Of a stretch of DNA of 64,000 nucleotides, positions 32,585-43,313 are shown piece by piece. This stretch comes from Sorex araneus (Eukaryota; Chordata; Mammalia; Eulipotyphla; Soricidae). The notes under the pieces were generated by a model that was given only the letters and a program-made list of their open reading frames with translations, did not search any database and was not told the DNA's origin. The stretch spans positions 120,259,678 through 120,323,677 of the forward strand of contig NC_073307.1 of assembly GCF_027595985.1 (NCBI RefSeq). The letters are read 5' to 3'. Position 1 is the stretch's first letter; every line of letters begins with the position of its first letter. A program made the position numbers and the translations under genes.

Positions 32585-32703
32585 GGCCATTTACAAGTCA
32601 AGGAGATAAGGTCTCAGAAGAAATCTATCCTTTTGACATCTTTATCTCAGACACATAGCCTCTGAAATAACCAGAAAATAAATTTGCTCTATTTAAGCAT
32701 GAT
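32585..32703 (+). repeat. Ancient LTR-like fragment (3' part)
   Basis: GGTCTCAGAAGAAATCTATCC and GAAAATAAATTTGCTCTATT resemble the 3' half of the same old LTR type as 31003-31365; the two may be one copy separated by later insertions. Confidence 0.35.
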
Positions 32704-33000
32704 GCTGTGATGTTAACCTTCAAAGTTCGCGACCGAATTGAGACATGTTTATTTGGAAATAGGGAATTACAATTTGGGAAACACAAGAATTAGGGAATGC
32801 GGGAGGGAGGGGGCATTAACTCTTAACCTCTCTGTTCTTCGAAACTGCAAATCAAGCAGATTGACAAGAGGAAAAAAGAAAAGTTAAATCATCTCATCCA
32901 TAATGCCCATACACATGGGAGGGACCAAGTAAAATGACTTAGGTCACCTTAAATAATTTTAGATGAAGACAAAGGCTGTTGGCGTTGGGAAGCTGAGGTG
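32704..33000. other. Intergenic sequence with nothing recognised
   Basis: No repeat or gene pattern found. Confidence 0.45.
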
Positions 33001-33830
33001 GAAGGTTAGTTATGGAAAGTTATCAGGAAAGGCACTATAAACAAGGTGTGACTGTTACACAGCTGCCGTCTTTGAATGAAAGAGATTAAGTCTTCCCCTA
33101 AAGAGTCATAGAGTACACTCTTCCCAGTGTTACAGGGAAACAGGAGGTCCTTGTACTCCACTAAAATGGAAATTACAAAGAGGCAACACAGCACAAAAAG
33201 GAGGCTTTATTGAAAGGGCTCTTACCCAGACCAAGGGAACAGGGCCCTTGCCAACTCCCCAAGGAAAGTTTCACTGAGTCTTTCACGATCATCTTTGATT
33301 GTATATGAAACAGAGGAAGGATTCTTTGTGTGTTTTCTGAGGAGTGAACAGTTTTAGGATCCCCCTCCCAAGAAATCGAGGTTCTACCCCTTTTAATTTA
33401 TTTTCTTTATTTCTTTGTATTTGAGGGTCATGCCCGGCAGGGCTCAGGGCTTAACTCCTGGCTCTGTGTTCAGGGATCACTCCTGCGAGGGGGTTGGGGA
33501 CCACATGGGGTTATCAGGGATCAAACTCCGGTCAGCCACTTTCAGGGGAGTGACTTACCCCCTGTACTATCTCTCCACCCTGTCCCCACCCTACTTTTAG
33601 CTTCTTGTAAATCCCTATCACAGGTTGCTATCTTGGATTCTATGGCACTGACAGGGTTAGAAACCACAGCCTGAGATAAGCTGATGGCTGTCCTATAAAT
33701 GGTAAAGAAACAGTGTGAGACCACATCCTGCCAGCAATTGATTCCCTGTATCTCCAGTACAGCAAGGAAGACACCCTTACAAGGGAAGCTCTTACTGCAT
33801 CAAAATGTCTTGGAAAGTGGGTGGAGGTCA
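33000..33830 (-). repeat. Putative LTR, minus strand, split by a SINE
   Basis: Reading the minus strand there is a T-rich U3-like part (33830-33600), then CTTTCAATAAAGCCTCC (about 33220-33204) with the GTGCTGTGTTGCC type sequence that follows the poly(A) signal in many LTRs. No coding region is attached. Confidence 0.3.
33408..33588 (-). repeat. SINE-A
   Basis: GGGTCATGCCCGGCAGGGC tail side; head end CTGTACTATCTCTCCACCC. Confidence 0.7.
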
Positions 33831-33932
33831 CACCTGGCAGTGCTCAGGGAACCAGATATGGTTCTGGGGTTAAAACCTGGACATGTGCAAAGCAAACACT
33901 TTAATCCTTGTCTTATTTCTCCAGTTCCCCAA
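33823..33932 (-). repeat. SINE-A, shortened
   Basis: GGTCACACCTGGCAGTGCTC then a jump past the second body segment. Confidence 0.65.
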
Positions 33933-33939
33933 AAATGTA

Positions 33940-34133
33940 TTTTTTTTGGGGGGGGGGTTGGAGAAATAGGAGAAATAGCACCCCAGATATGCTCGGGGCT
34001 TACTCCCGACTCTGTGCTTAGGTGTCACTCCTGACAGAGCTCAGGGGACCATACAGGATGCCAGAATCAAACCTGGGTTGGCCGTGTGAAAGGCATGTGC
34101 TCTATGGGTTGTACTATTGCTCCACCCCCTAAT
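33940..34133 (-). repeat. SINE-A
   Basis: Long T/G-rich tail; head end GTACTATTGCTCCACCCCC. Confidence 0.75.
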
Positions 34134-34144
34134 GTCTTTTTGGT

Positions 34145-34240
34145 TTGTTTTACAAAGGGAAAACCTCCAGGACCAGAGCTAGGAGTCAGCCCTGAGCACT
34201 GTCAGGTATTGTCCAAAACCAAAAACAAAACAGAACAAAA
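34145..34240 (+). repeat. SINE-A tail half
   Basis: CCAGAGCTAGGAGTCAGCCC to GTCCAAAACCAAAAAC. Confidence 0.5.
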
Positions 34241-34380
34241 GTATAACCTCCACCTAGCTTTCAGAGTCCTTCCTAGGAGATATACCTAAGACATATTTTT
34301 GGCCATGGTGATTTTGCTCTGTAGAAACCTGAAATATATTCTGAGGGGAGACTTTTTAAAACTTTAAAAACCTGGGGATT

Positions 34381-34530
34381 TTTTAAAAAAGTTGGACTTT
34401 ATTGTGGCGATCAGAGGTTATTACAGGCTGTGTCCGGGGGTGAGTGAGAGGGAGGTTATACTGGTCATGTTTAGGTGATTATGCAGTGCTGGGGATTGAA
34501 CCTGGACCTCCAGGTGAAGGAATACTGATA
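34381..34530 (-). repeat. SINE-A, old
   Basis: Recognised by GGATTGAACCTGGACC and GTGATTATGCAGTGCTGG; rest degraded. Confidence 0.45.
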
Positions 34531-34639
34531 CTCTCTGATGCTGGGGATAGTGTAGCAGTTGTATCCCTGGAACATTAATATTAGCACCATTGTAGATCAT
34601 AATGACTAAATATATTAACTTTAAAAAAAAGTCTTAAGG

Positions 34640-34813
34640 GGCTGGAGCGATAGCACAGCGGGTAGGGCGTTTGCCTTGCACGCAGCCGACCTGGGTTCGA
34701 TCCCCAGCATCCCATATGGTCCCCTGAGCACCGCCAGGAGTAACTCCTGAGTGCAAAACCAGGAGTAACCCCTGTGCATCGCCCGGGTGAGACCCAAAAA
34801 GAAAAAAAAAAAA
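34640..34813 (+). repeat. SINE-A, young copy with TSD
   Basis: AAAGTCTTAAG directly before (ends 34639) and after the A tail (34812 on). B-box GGGTTCGATCCCC intact. Confidence 0.9.
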
Positions 34814-34825
34814 AGTCTTAAGACT

Positions 34826-35378
34826 TCTCAAGTTACCAACATTTGAATAAACCTGTTTTTCTTGCACCAACTCTCATTTCTCAAGTAGTTTTCAGCTGCG
34901 AGCACACAGTCACGGATTGGTTCAGTAACAGGTTTTGGTGGGCCAGCCAGGAGGGGCTGTGTATCCTGCATGACTTACTCCTCCTGCTTCACCGCAATTG
35001 GAGCAGCTGCCCTCGGCACCATGCCAGGATTTACTTGATCACATTAGCAGGAGCCGTACAGCCATCTGTGTGTGCCAGACAATCGAGGTTAGCTGACCCC
35101 AGGGGGGATATTCTAGGGACTCTCAGCTGGGAGATACATTTGTCTTGGGGATTGTCGCTTTCTCTTTACTCATGGTGCCAGCTGCCTAAGTACTATGTTG
35201 ATGGGAAAAAAAAAAAACAGTCTAGACAAAGTATTCAGACTGAAAGACTTGGTAAGTTCACAGTGGGCACAAACTGCAAAGGAAATCTGGAAGTCCTGGT
35301 TGTTGGGGGCTTTTGAAGCCTTTTGAGGCCCTGGGTCATTTGTGGTGCTTATAGGCATCTGGCAAGATTTTGAGACTT
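34826..35378 (+). mobile_element. ERV fragment: LTR end, tRNA-Arg-type primer site and leader
   Basis: AATAAACC and CTCAAG..AG match the LTR at 42850-43117. The LTR ends near CAGTAACA (34930), and six bases later TGGTGGGCCAGCCAGGAG (34936-34953) matches 16 of 18 bases of the tRNA-Arg 3' end complement as I know it. The following about 420 bp would be leader and gag start but has no long frame. Degenerate, not functional. Confidence 0.55.
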
Positions 35379-35391
35379 TACCTGACTTTTT

Positions 35392-35864
35392 TGTTTGTCT
35401 GTTTCTTTACATAAAAAATATTTAATAAACATTATTTGGCTTAGATTTTGTCTCAGTTAAACACAATTCCAATTGTAGTAGGATTGAGAAAAATGGCTTT
35501 TTGATGATCTGTTTTCATGAGCATGTGCAAAAAAAAGAGAATAAACAAATTACTGTGTTTATACAAAGAAGTGACTTTCATTTATATTAATCATATGTAT
35601 TTCTTTTTTTCCTTTCTTTTTATTGAATCACTGTGAGATACAGTTACAAAGCTTTCATGTTTGAGCTTCAGTCGTACAATGATCGAACATACAATGACCC
35701 TCCATCAGTGCACATTTTCTACCCACAATGTCCCCAGTATCCGCCTCCACCCCCCATCCTAACTCTCCCTCTGTCTCTATGGCAGACAATTTCCCCCATA
35801 CTCTCTCTCTACCTTTGGGCATTATGGCTTGCAATATCGTTACTGGGGGGCTATCATGTTTGTC
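35392..35864 (-). mobile_element. LINE-1 beta 3' end with extra 3' sequence
   Basis: TSD TACCTGACTTTTT at 35379-35391 and 35865-35877. L1 sequence spans 35864 to about 35625 on the minus strand, followed by an A-rich break and about 200 bp of non-L1 sequence with an ATTAAA signal, then an A-rich end at the TSD. Confidence 0.72.
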
Positions 35865-36066
35865 TACCTGACTTTTTGTAGGAGAATTAGGATTTTAAAA
35901 AGATGCTTGTATTTATACTTGGTCTTGTTCTTTGTTTCTCAATACCATCTAAAAACTTTTAGACCACGCTGATCAGACCGTATACTGTTACGTACTTATG
36001 AAAAAGAAAACAGTTTTCCATTGCAGTAAGTGATCTGAAAACTACTAATCTAAAGTAGGCCGTCTT

Positions 36067-36249
36067 GGGGCTGGAGCAATAGCACAGCGGGTAGGGCGTT
36101 TGCCTTGCACGCGGCCGACCAGGGTTCGATCCCCAGCATCCCATATGGTCACCCAAGCACTGCCAGGAGTAATTCCTGAGTGCAAAGCCAGGAGTAACCC
36201 CTGAGCATCGCTGGGTGTGACCCAAAAAGCAAAAAAAAATAAAAAATAA
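36067..36249 (+). repeat. SINE-A, young copy with 16-bp TSD
   Basis: TAAAGTAGGCCGTCTT at 36051-36066 and 36250-36265; head and B box near perfect. Confidence 0.95.
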
Positions 36250-36265
36250 TAAAGTAGGCCGTCTT

Positions 36266-36740
36266 AATCTTATTCCATATATGACCTCCTTTTTACCCAA
36301 GAAGTGCAACATGGATATGTGCTACCAGAAAACACTTCAGTCTCATTACATGGCTGATTCTGAGTTAATTTTTGGTTGTTGTTGTAGTACATTTAGAACT
36401 TCTTACTGCTGCCAAACTTTCATAACTCCTACCTTCAATTACACAACCCCAAATCTTAGTTTAAGCTCCTTAAACTAAGATCTGTTTAGATCTATGAGTA
36501 TAAAGATCTATGAATCCCTCACCTGGAAAAATTTCCGTGCCTCATCAAATGAGCAGGACATAGAAAAACTTCATCACTTGTATGAGTGAATAAGGGAGAA
36601 AACTAATGTTAAAGCCAAGAAAAGAAATTCTGTGTTTATATGTGCAGGTGTCTCCCCCGTTTTATGTTTTACCTTAAAACAATGTTAATCTGGGATAACT
36701 TTTGATAAATAAGAACTAGTTGAAAAGAGTAAAAGCTTTA
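36266..36740. other. Intergenic sequence with nothing recognised
   Basis: Contains a short palindrome-like AACTAAGATCTGTTTAGATC but no gene or repeat identified. Confidence 0.45.
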
Positions 36741-36900
36741 GGGCCAGAGAGATGGCTAAAAAGGTGTGGAGCACCTGTTTTGTATGTGGAAGCCCACAGT
36801 TATATCCCCAGCACCCCCAGCTTTCTGAGCATCCCCCAAGAAACGCGTGGAACAGCCCCCGAGCACTACCAGACACAGCCCTCAAACCAAAAGTAAATAA
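36741..36900 (+). repeat. SINE-A, diverged
   Basis: AGGGCCAGAGAGATGGCTAAAA head; ends AGCCCTCAAACC. Confidence 0.6.
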
Positions 36901-37075
36901 GTAAAAGGTGTATATCTTTAACATTATAATATTGGACATAAAGCGTATGGTGTTCTACCTGTGTTTGTTTTCTAAGCCATTTATTTAAATAATTTATAAT
37001 CTGTTATTAAAGGCAAGTAACAATCTCAAGAACATGCTTGTCTTTTGGATAGATGTAAGAAATCCAAATCCCAGA

Positions 37076-37235
37076 GGCGAAAGTGAGAGTACAGTGGATA
37101 GGTCTTGCTTGTGGTTAACTGGGGTTCGATCTCTGGCATCTCATATGGTCCCCAAAGCATCACCAGAAGTAATTTATGAGTGCAGAGCCAGTCGTGAGCT
37201 CTGAGCACCACTGGGTATGGCCCAAAAGTGGGGGG
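37076..37235 (+). repeat. SINE-A
   Basis: GGCGAAAGTGAGAGTACAGTGG head. The 17 bp before it recur at 37310-37327. Confidence 0.7.
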
Positions 37236-37327
37236 AAAGTCTACCTAGCAGAAAACAGAAGCAGCAGAGACAGACTATGAAAATAATTGGCATCTATAAA
37301 TTTAATTAAGAAAATCCAAATCTCAGA

Positions 37328-37500
37328 ATGGGGTGATAATACAGTGGATAGGGCATGTGCCTTCCACACAACTGACCTGGGTTCAATCTTCAGCATCCCA
37401 TATGGTCCCCCTCGCACCACAGAGAGTAATCCCTGAGTGCAGAGCCAGGAGGAGACCCTGAATACCACCAAGTGTGGCCCCCAAACAAAACAACAACAAC
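37328..37500 (+). repeat. SINE-A
   Basis: ATGGGGTGATAATACAGTGG head; (CAA)n tail. Confidence 0.75.
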
Positions 37501-37529
37501 AACAACAAATTAAAATAGGTTTTGTGTCC

Positions 37530-37648
37530 TGGAGTGATCCCTGACAATGCTTGCGGGAACCCCACCTATGTAGTGCCAGGGATTCAAGTAGGGATCAGTC
37601 TCCCACAAGGCAAGTGCCTTATCTTCTATACTATCACTCTGGTCCCTA
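37530..37648 (-). repeat. SINE-A, tail missing
   Basis: GAGTGATCCCTGACAATGC to CTATACTATCACTCTGGTCCC. Confidence 0.65.
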
Positions 37649-37911
37649 AAATCTGTTATGAAAGAGCAGAGAAGACAAGATTACAAGGATGAGGGAGGCC
37701 CCAGGTGAGTCTTGCTCTTCATAGGCAGTGATACCAGCAACTCCACAGAGTAGCTAGCAGGTCACACCTAAGTCAACTTGACTTGCTCAGTCTGGGAATT
37801 AATCCCTGCCACAATGATTTTCAGAGGAGTCTCGGAATTTAGGTTGGCCTGAGATTGAGCTCTTTTGTGTTCAGGAAAAGATGGGAAAGTTTCCAGCAAA
37901 AAAAAAGTCTT

Positions 37912-38400
37912 TGTTTGAGGTTATATGTCTTTGTTGGAGAAAGAATTCAAGGACAAGAGAGTGCAGGCCAAAGCAGAGAGATTTATTAAGGAAATAGTAC
38001 ATACCCAAGCCATGAGGGCCAGTGTTCTTAACGGGGTCTCACACCAGGTTGGGGGCAAGGGATCTTAAGGGGCATTCTAATTAAAAGGAGGAACCAAAAA
38101 AAAAAAAAAAAAAAGGAGGAACCTGCATATGTGTTTGGGCATTTGTAGCATGATTGGGGTGGGGCTACAGTTGAGTAGATGCTTACTCATGCTCTTAATT
38201 AGCGTCGATTGTGTAGCCAGAGTATGTATGAGTTAATATGTATTTGTGCTTAATGAGAAAATTGGAATTAGGTCAAGGTTCTACTCACTAAGCATGTTCC
38301 TCGAAGAGGCTGGAACTGGTTTTCTAAAGTTCTCTCTTTATCAGGAAGTTGGTAACCAGTAGCTGTCTAAGTTGAGGTCTCAAACATCCACCCTCCCACT
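37912..38400 (-). repeat. Putative LTR, minus strand
   Basis: On the minus strand CCTTAATAAATCTCTCTGC then a CTTGAATTCTTTCTCC end are typical of LTR R-U5 regions. An A-run at 38094-38114 interrupts it with AAAGGAGGAACC on both sides, so something A-tailed inserted and was lost or is very short. Confidence 0.4.
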
Positions 38401-38439
38401 CCCTCCCCAGTATTTTTTTGTTGTTTGTTTGTTTCTGTT

Positions 38440-38542
38440 TTGGGTTCACATCCAGCTGTCCTCAGACATCCCTGACAGTGCTTATGGGACCAAGTATAGT
38501 GCCAGATAGAAACCTCAGTTGGCTGTGTGCAAGGCATCTCTC
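38440..38542 (-). repeat. SINE-A, head lost
   Basis: TTTTGGGTTCACATCCAGC tail end to GGCTGTGTGCAAGGCA. Confidence 0.6.
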
Positions 38543-38988
38543 TGCCCTCTTAGAGTCTTAATTAAAGACAAAATATGGAAAAATCTTAGAAGAATTACTA
38601 AATCCCTCCATAAAATTTTTTCTCTTTTATGGAGAAATGCATATGAATTTGACCTGTTTAATATGTTGAAACTTCATAGGGAACATGTTTACAAAGGAGA
38701 AAATATTTAACCTCCTGAAACATATATATTAATGTGTATGCACTAATATGTATGATCTAACACTATGTGAAACTTCCTAAGAATCTAATGTGTTCTGGTT
38801 AATTCTGGATATTACTCCAAACTGTTGTCTACCATAGAATTTATCAAACTTCCCAAACTTCCCATCAATTGGATGATTTAATTATGATTACTTTAAAGCC
38901 TTTCCCATTTATAAAAATTATTGTTTATTATAATATCCAGAGGAAATCCTGGGAAATGCTTTGAAAAAAACCACAGGAGCACTGATTT
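38543..38988. other. AT-rich intergenic sequence, nothing recognised
   Basis: Includes a small perfect stem CTCCATAAAA / TTTTATGGAG around 38606-38635. Confidence 0.45.
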
Positions 38989-39020
38989 AAGAGGAGTGAT
39001 ATCGACTGAGCTTCCCAGCT

Positions 39021-39503
39021 ATGTGCACGGCCCCGGGACCCCATCTCCAGCCAGTGTCCAGCAGACAAGGACTCCGCACCTCCCAGCCACTGAACCTGCG
39101 CCTCCTGCTTCCTCATCCAGGTGTGCCTCTTTCTCCCACTGAGCTTCCCAGTCGTCGGTGCCAGCACGCTGCACGCGCAGCCCCTGGACCCCATCTCCAG
39201 CCAGTGACCAGTGGCCAAAAGGGGCGTGGCCTCTTCGGTAGTGGGTGTGGCCACGATGCGCTAAAGATAGAAGCTAACCACACACAGAAGCAGAGAATCA
39301 AAGCAAATACCTGGAAATTAAACAGCTCAGTGTTGAACAGTGAGTGGGTCAGGAAGGAAATCAAGGAAGAAATAAAGAGATACCTCAAAAGAAATGAAAA
39401 TGAAGACACGAGCTACCAAAAACTATGGGACGCAGCTACGCCTGTATTAAGGGGAAAATTTATAGCTCTGCAAGCATTCCTTAGGAAGGAAGAAAGGGCC
39501 TAA
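39021..39503 (+). pseudogene. LINE-1 fusion frame: GC-rich 5' block joined to ORF2
   Basis: A 160-codon frame from an ATG in the GC-rich block reads without a stop into ORF2 sequence (from about 39260; NTWKLNSSVLNSEW and YQKLWDA are typical ORF2). It stops at 39503 because of a later mutation. No evidence of translation. Confidence 0.6.
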
Positions 39504-39848
39504 ACAGATACCTTGACTTCACAGCTCAAAGCCTTAGAAAAGGACCAGAAAAAGGAACCCAAACGACCGAAGGAAGGAAATAATAAAAATTAGAGCGGAA
39601 ATTAATGACATGGAAACCCAGAAAACAATCCAAAAGGTCAATGAAACCAAGACCTGGTTCTTTGAGAAAATAAACAAGATTGATAAACTGCTAGCAAGAC
39701 TCACAAAGAGAGAGAGAGAGAGAGAACCGTAATAAACCAAATCAGGAATGAAAAGGGGGACATCACAACAAAAACCAATGAAATTCAAAAGCTCATCCGA
39801 GACTACTTTGAAAGTCTATATGCCACGAAACAAGAGAACCTAAAAGAA

Positions 39849-40112
39849 ATGGATGAATTTCTTGACTCCTACAATCTCCCAAGACTGAACCAAGAAGAGT
39901 TGGAATACCCGAATAGACCCATTAATATCAAGGAAATTGAAACTGTAATCAAAAGTCTCCCCCAAAAGAAAAGCCCAGGTCCAGATGGATTCACTGGTGA
40001 ATTCTTCCAAACATTTAAAGAAGACCTGTTGCCAGTTCTCCTCAAGCTTTTCCAGGAAATTGAAAAAACAGGAACTCTCCCGATAGTTTCTATGAAGCAC
40101 ATATCTCCCTAA
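39849..40112 (+). pseudogene. LINE-1 ORF2 fragment, N-terminal reverse transcriptase part
   Basis: [20 protein letters not shown] and [14 protein letters not shown] are the conserved start of the L1 RT domain. The frame is lost near 40100; a further RT stretch continues in another frame. Confidence 0.85.
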
Positions 40113-40345
40113 TACCAAAAGCAAACAAAGACACCACTAACAAAGAAAATTATAGACCAATATCCCTGATGAACACCGATGTGAAGATCCTCAACAAAAT
40201 ATTAGCAAATAGGATCCAACAACTCATCAAAAAGATCATACACCATGACCAAGTGGGATTCATCCCGGGGATGCAAGGGTAGTTTAACATTCGGAAATCA
40301 ATCAACATAATCCATCATATCAACAAAAGTAAAGATAAAAACCAT

Positions 40346-41776
40346 ATGATCATGTCAATTGATGCAGAGAAAGCATTTGACAAGATCCAACATCCGTTCA
40401 TGATGAAAACCCTCACCAAAATGGGTTTTGGAGGAACTTTCCTCAAGATAGTAGAAGCCATCTACCACAAGCCTATGGCAAGCGTTATCCTCAATGGGGA
40501 AAAACTAAGGGCCTTTCCTCTGAGATCAGGGACAAGACAAGGATGTCCACTCTCACCACTTCTGTTCAATATAGTACTGGAAGTACTTGCAATAGCTGTT
40601 AGGCAAGAAAAAGATATCAAGGGCATCCAGATAGGAAAGGAAGAAATCAAACTCTCACTATTTGCAGATGATATGATACTATATCTAGAAAAGCCTAAAT
40701 CCTCTACTAAGAAACACTTAGAAGCAATAGACTTGTACAGTAAAGTTGCAGGCTATAAAATCAATACCCAAAAATCCATGGCCTCCCTATATGCAAACAA
40801 TGAGACAGAGGAAAGGGACATGAAAAAAGCAATCCCATTCACAATTGTGCCCCAGAAAACCAAGTACCTCAGAATCAGCTTAACCAAGGAAGTAAAAGAT
40901 CTCTACAAAGAAAACTACAAGACACTACTCCATGAAATAAAAGAGGACATGAGGAAATGGAAACATATCCTCTGCTCATGGATAGGGAGAATCAACATTG
41001 TCAAAATGGCAATACTCCCAAAAGCATTATACAGATTCAACGCGATCCCTATAAGGATACCCATGACATTCTTCAAAGAAATGGATCAAACAATCCTGAA
41101 ATTCATATGGAACAACAAACACCCACGGATTGCTAAACCAATTCTTGGGGAAAAGATGATGGGAGGCATCACCCTCCCCAAGCTCAAACTTTACTACAAA
41201 GCGGTAATAATCAAAACAGCATGGTACTGGAACAAAGACAGAGCCTCAGACCAATGGAACAGGGTGGAATATCCCTACACACAACCCCAAATGTATGACC
41301 ATCTAATCTTTGATAAGGGAGCAAGAGATGTGAAGTGGAGCAAGGAAAGCCTGTTTAACATATGGTGCTGGCACAACTGGACAACCACATGCAAAAGAAT
41401 GGGCTTAGACCTCGACCTGACACCATGCACAAAAATCAGATCAAAATGGATTAAAGACCTCAACATCAGACCACAAACCATAAGGTACATTGAAGACAAG
41501 GTCGGCAAAACCCTCCACAATATTGAAGCTAACGGTTTCTTCAAAGATGACATGCAACTGACCAACCAAGAGGAAACAGAGATAAACAAATGGGACTACA
41601 TTAAACTAAGAAGCTTCTGCACTGCAAAAGATACAGTGACCAGAATACAAAGACAGTTTACAGAATGGGAAAGGATATTCACCCAATACCCATCCGATAA
41701 GGGGTTGATATCAAGGGTATATAGGGCACTGGTTGAACTCTACAAGAAGAAAAGTGGATCAACATGGAAAGTATGA
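40346..41776 (+). pseudogene. LINE-1 ORF2 fragment, main reverse transcriptase and thumb region (476 aa)
   Basis: Contains [12 protein letters not shown], the [18 protein letters not shown] block and the catalytic FADDM. It ends in a false stop (KSGSTWKV) at the deletion junction; the true C-terminus (MLSEMSQKERDRH, then stop) follows in another frame at about 41768-41845. Confidence 0.9.
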
Positions 41777-42317
41777 TGCTAAGTGAAATGAGTCAAAAAG
41801 AGAGAGACAGACATAGAAAGATTGCACTCATCTGTGGAATATAAAATAACAGAGTAGGAGACTAATATCCAAGAATAGTAGAAATAAGTACCAGTAGGTT
41901 GGCTCCATGGCTTGGAAGCTGGTCTTACATGCTGGGGAAAAAGGCAGCTCAGATAGAGAAAGGAACACCAAGTAAAATGTGGTTGGAGATCCCGCGTGGG
42001 AAGGGAGATTTGTGCTGAAAGTAGACTAGAGACTGAACACAATGGCCACTCAATACCCCTATTACAAACCACAACACCCAATTGGAGAGAGAGAACAAAA
42101 GGGAATGCCCTGCCAGAGGCAGGGTGGTGGGGGGGGGGAGATAGGATTTTGGGGTGGGAGGGATACTGGGTTTATTGGTGGTGGAGAATGGGCACTGGTG
42201 GAGGGATGTGTTTGTGAACATTGTATGAGGGAAAAACAAGCTCAAAAATGTGTGAATCTGTGTCTGTGCCCTCATGGTGATTCATTAATTAAAGAATAAA
42301 ATAAATTAAAAAAAAGA

Positions 42318-42495
42318 GGAGCGATAGCACAGCGGGTAGGGCATTTGCCTTGCACACGGCAGAGCTGGATTCGATCCCCAGCATCCCATATGGTCCCCTG
42401 AGCACTGCCAGGAGTAATTCCTGAGTGCAAAGCCAGGAGTAACCCCTGTGCATAGCCAGGTGTGACCCAAAAAGCAAAAAAAAAAAAAAGAAAGA
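42318..42495 (+). repeat. SINE-A host of the LINE-1
   Basis: Its head begins within the TSD of the LINE-1 to its left, so the LINE-1 probably inserted at this SINE's 5' end. Confidence 0.85.
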
Positions 42496-42562
42496 AAAGA
42501 AAGAGAGAGAACTGTTAAGAAACCGACCTGACCTGCAGCAACCTAATAGATTGCATCTTTCT

Positions 42563-42732
42563 GGTTTGGCTTTTGGGTCACACTCAGCAATGGTCAGGGC
42601 TTACTCCTGACTCTATGCTCAGGAATCACTCCTAGTGGGCTCGGGAGACCATATATGGTTTCTAGGGATGGAATCTGGATCAGCTGCATGCAAGGTAAGC
42701 TCCCCATCCATTGCACTATCTCTCTGGCCCCT
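42563..42732 (-). repeat. SINE-A
   Basis: GGCTTTTGGGTCACACTCAGC tail side to CACTATCTCTCTGGCCCC. Confidence 0.75.
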
Positions 42733-42849
42733 ACATTGTGTATTTAACAGTAAACCAGAAGTCAGCTACACAGTAAAGGAAGAGAACAATCATAAGAGCC
42801 TCTGCAGAGAGATCTCTGAAGGCTGTCATACAGGTCCCTAAAGGAAGAA

Positions 42850-43117
42850 ATGTTCATTTCAAAGCTCTTACCAGAAGCAAATCATCATGATCAAATAGCT
42901 GGTGCCAGTCAGATGACTAGACACCCCTCACTACCCCTTGACACTATCCCTCTTTTCCCTATATAACCCCAAAATGAGAGCAAGATGGGGCATAAAATCT
43001 GCCATCTCCTCCGGTTACTAACATCTGAATAAACCTGTTTATTTTGCACTATTTTTGCTTCTCAAGCAGCTTTGGAACTGCAGCACAAGTCTTGAATTCC
43101 ATAATATTTCACAGTAA
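42850..43117 (+). repeat. Solo LTR of the same ERV family as 34826
   Basis: TATA box CCCTATATAACCCC (42958-42971), AATAAACCTG (43028-43037) about 60 bp later, U5 CTTCTCAAGCAGC and an end near CAGTAAC. 5' boundary uncertain. Confidence 0.55.
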
Positions 43118-43313
43118 CTTATAAGAAATATATATGTATATGCATAAACACAATAACATATGTACATATATGTCTATTCAGATTATCAAATTTCTTGGAC
43201 AAGTTGTTTTTTATTTAATGTTCCTGACTAACATTTTCCACAAATCTTTGGTATTACCTGAATATTAAAAGCAAAAAATAATAGGAGCATCTTGCATTAT
43301 AATATTTGATCTG

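Larger units (their letters stand above)
39002..42313 (+). mobile_element. Rearranged LINE-1 with ORF2 reverse transcriptase segment
   Basis: Flanked by AAGAGGAGYGATA (38989-39001 with T, 42314-42326 with C). Order: GC-rich 5' block with a tandem pair (39008-39257), ORF2 from just after the endonuclease domain (39260 on), reverse transcriptase with the FADD motif at 40661-40672, then a jump from the YKKKSG segment (about 41755) to the last about 25 ORF2 codons, then the alpha 3' UTR and poly(A). The endonuclease and Cys-rich C-terminal region are absent. At least two frameshifts (between 39503 and 39849, and near 40100) make it inactive. Confidence 0.88.

Noticed and set aside
39021-39503. 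160-codon fused frame as a host gene
   Set aside because: The second half is LINE-1 ORF2 and the whole lies within an insertion with TSD-like flanks.
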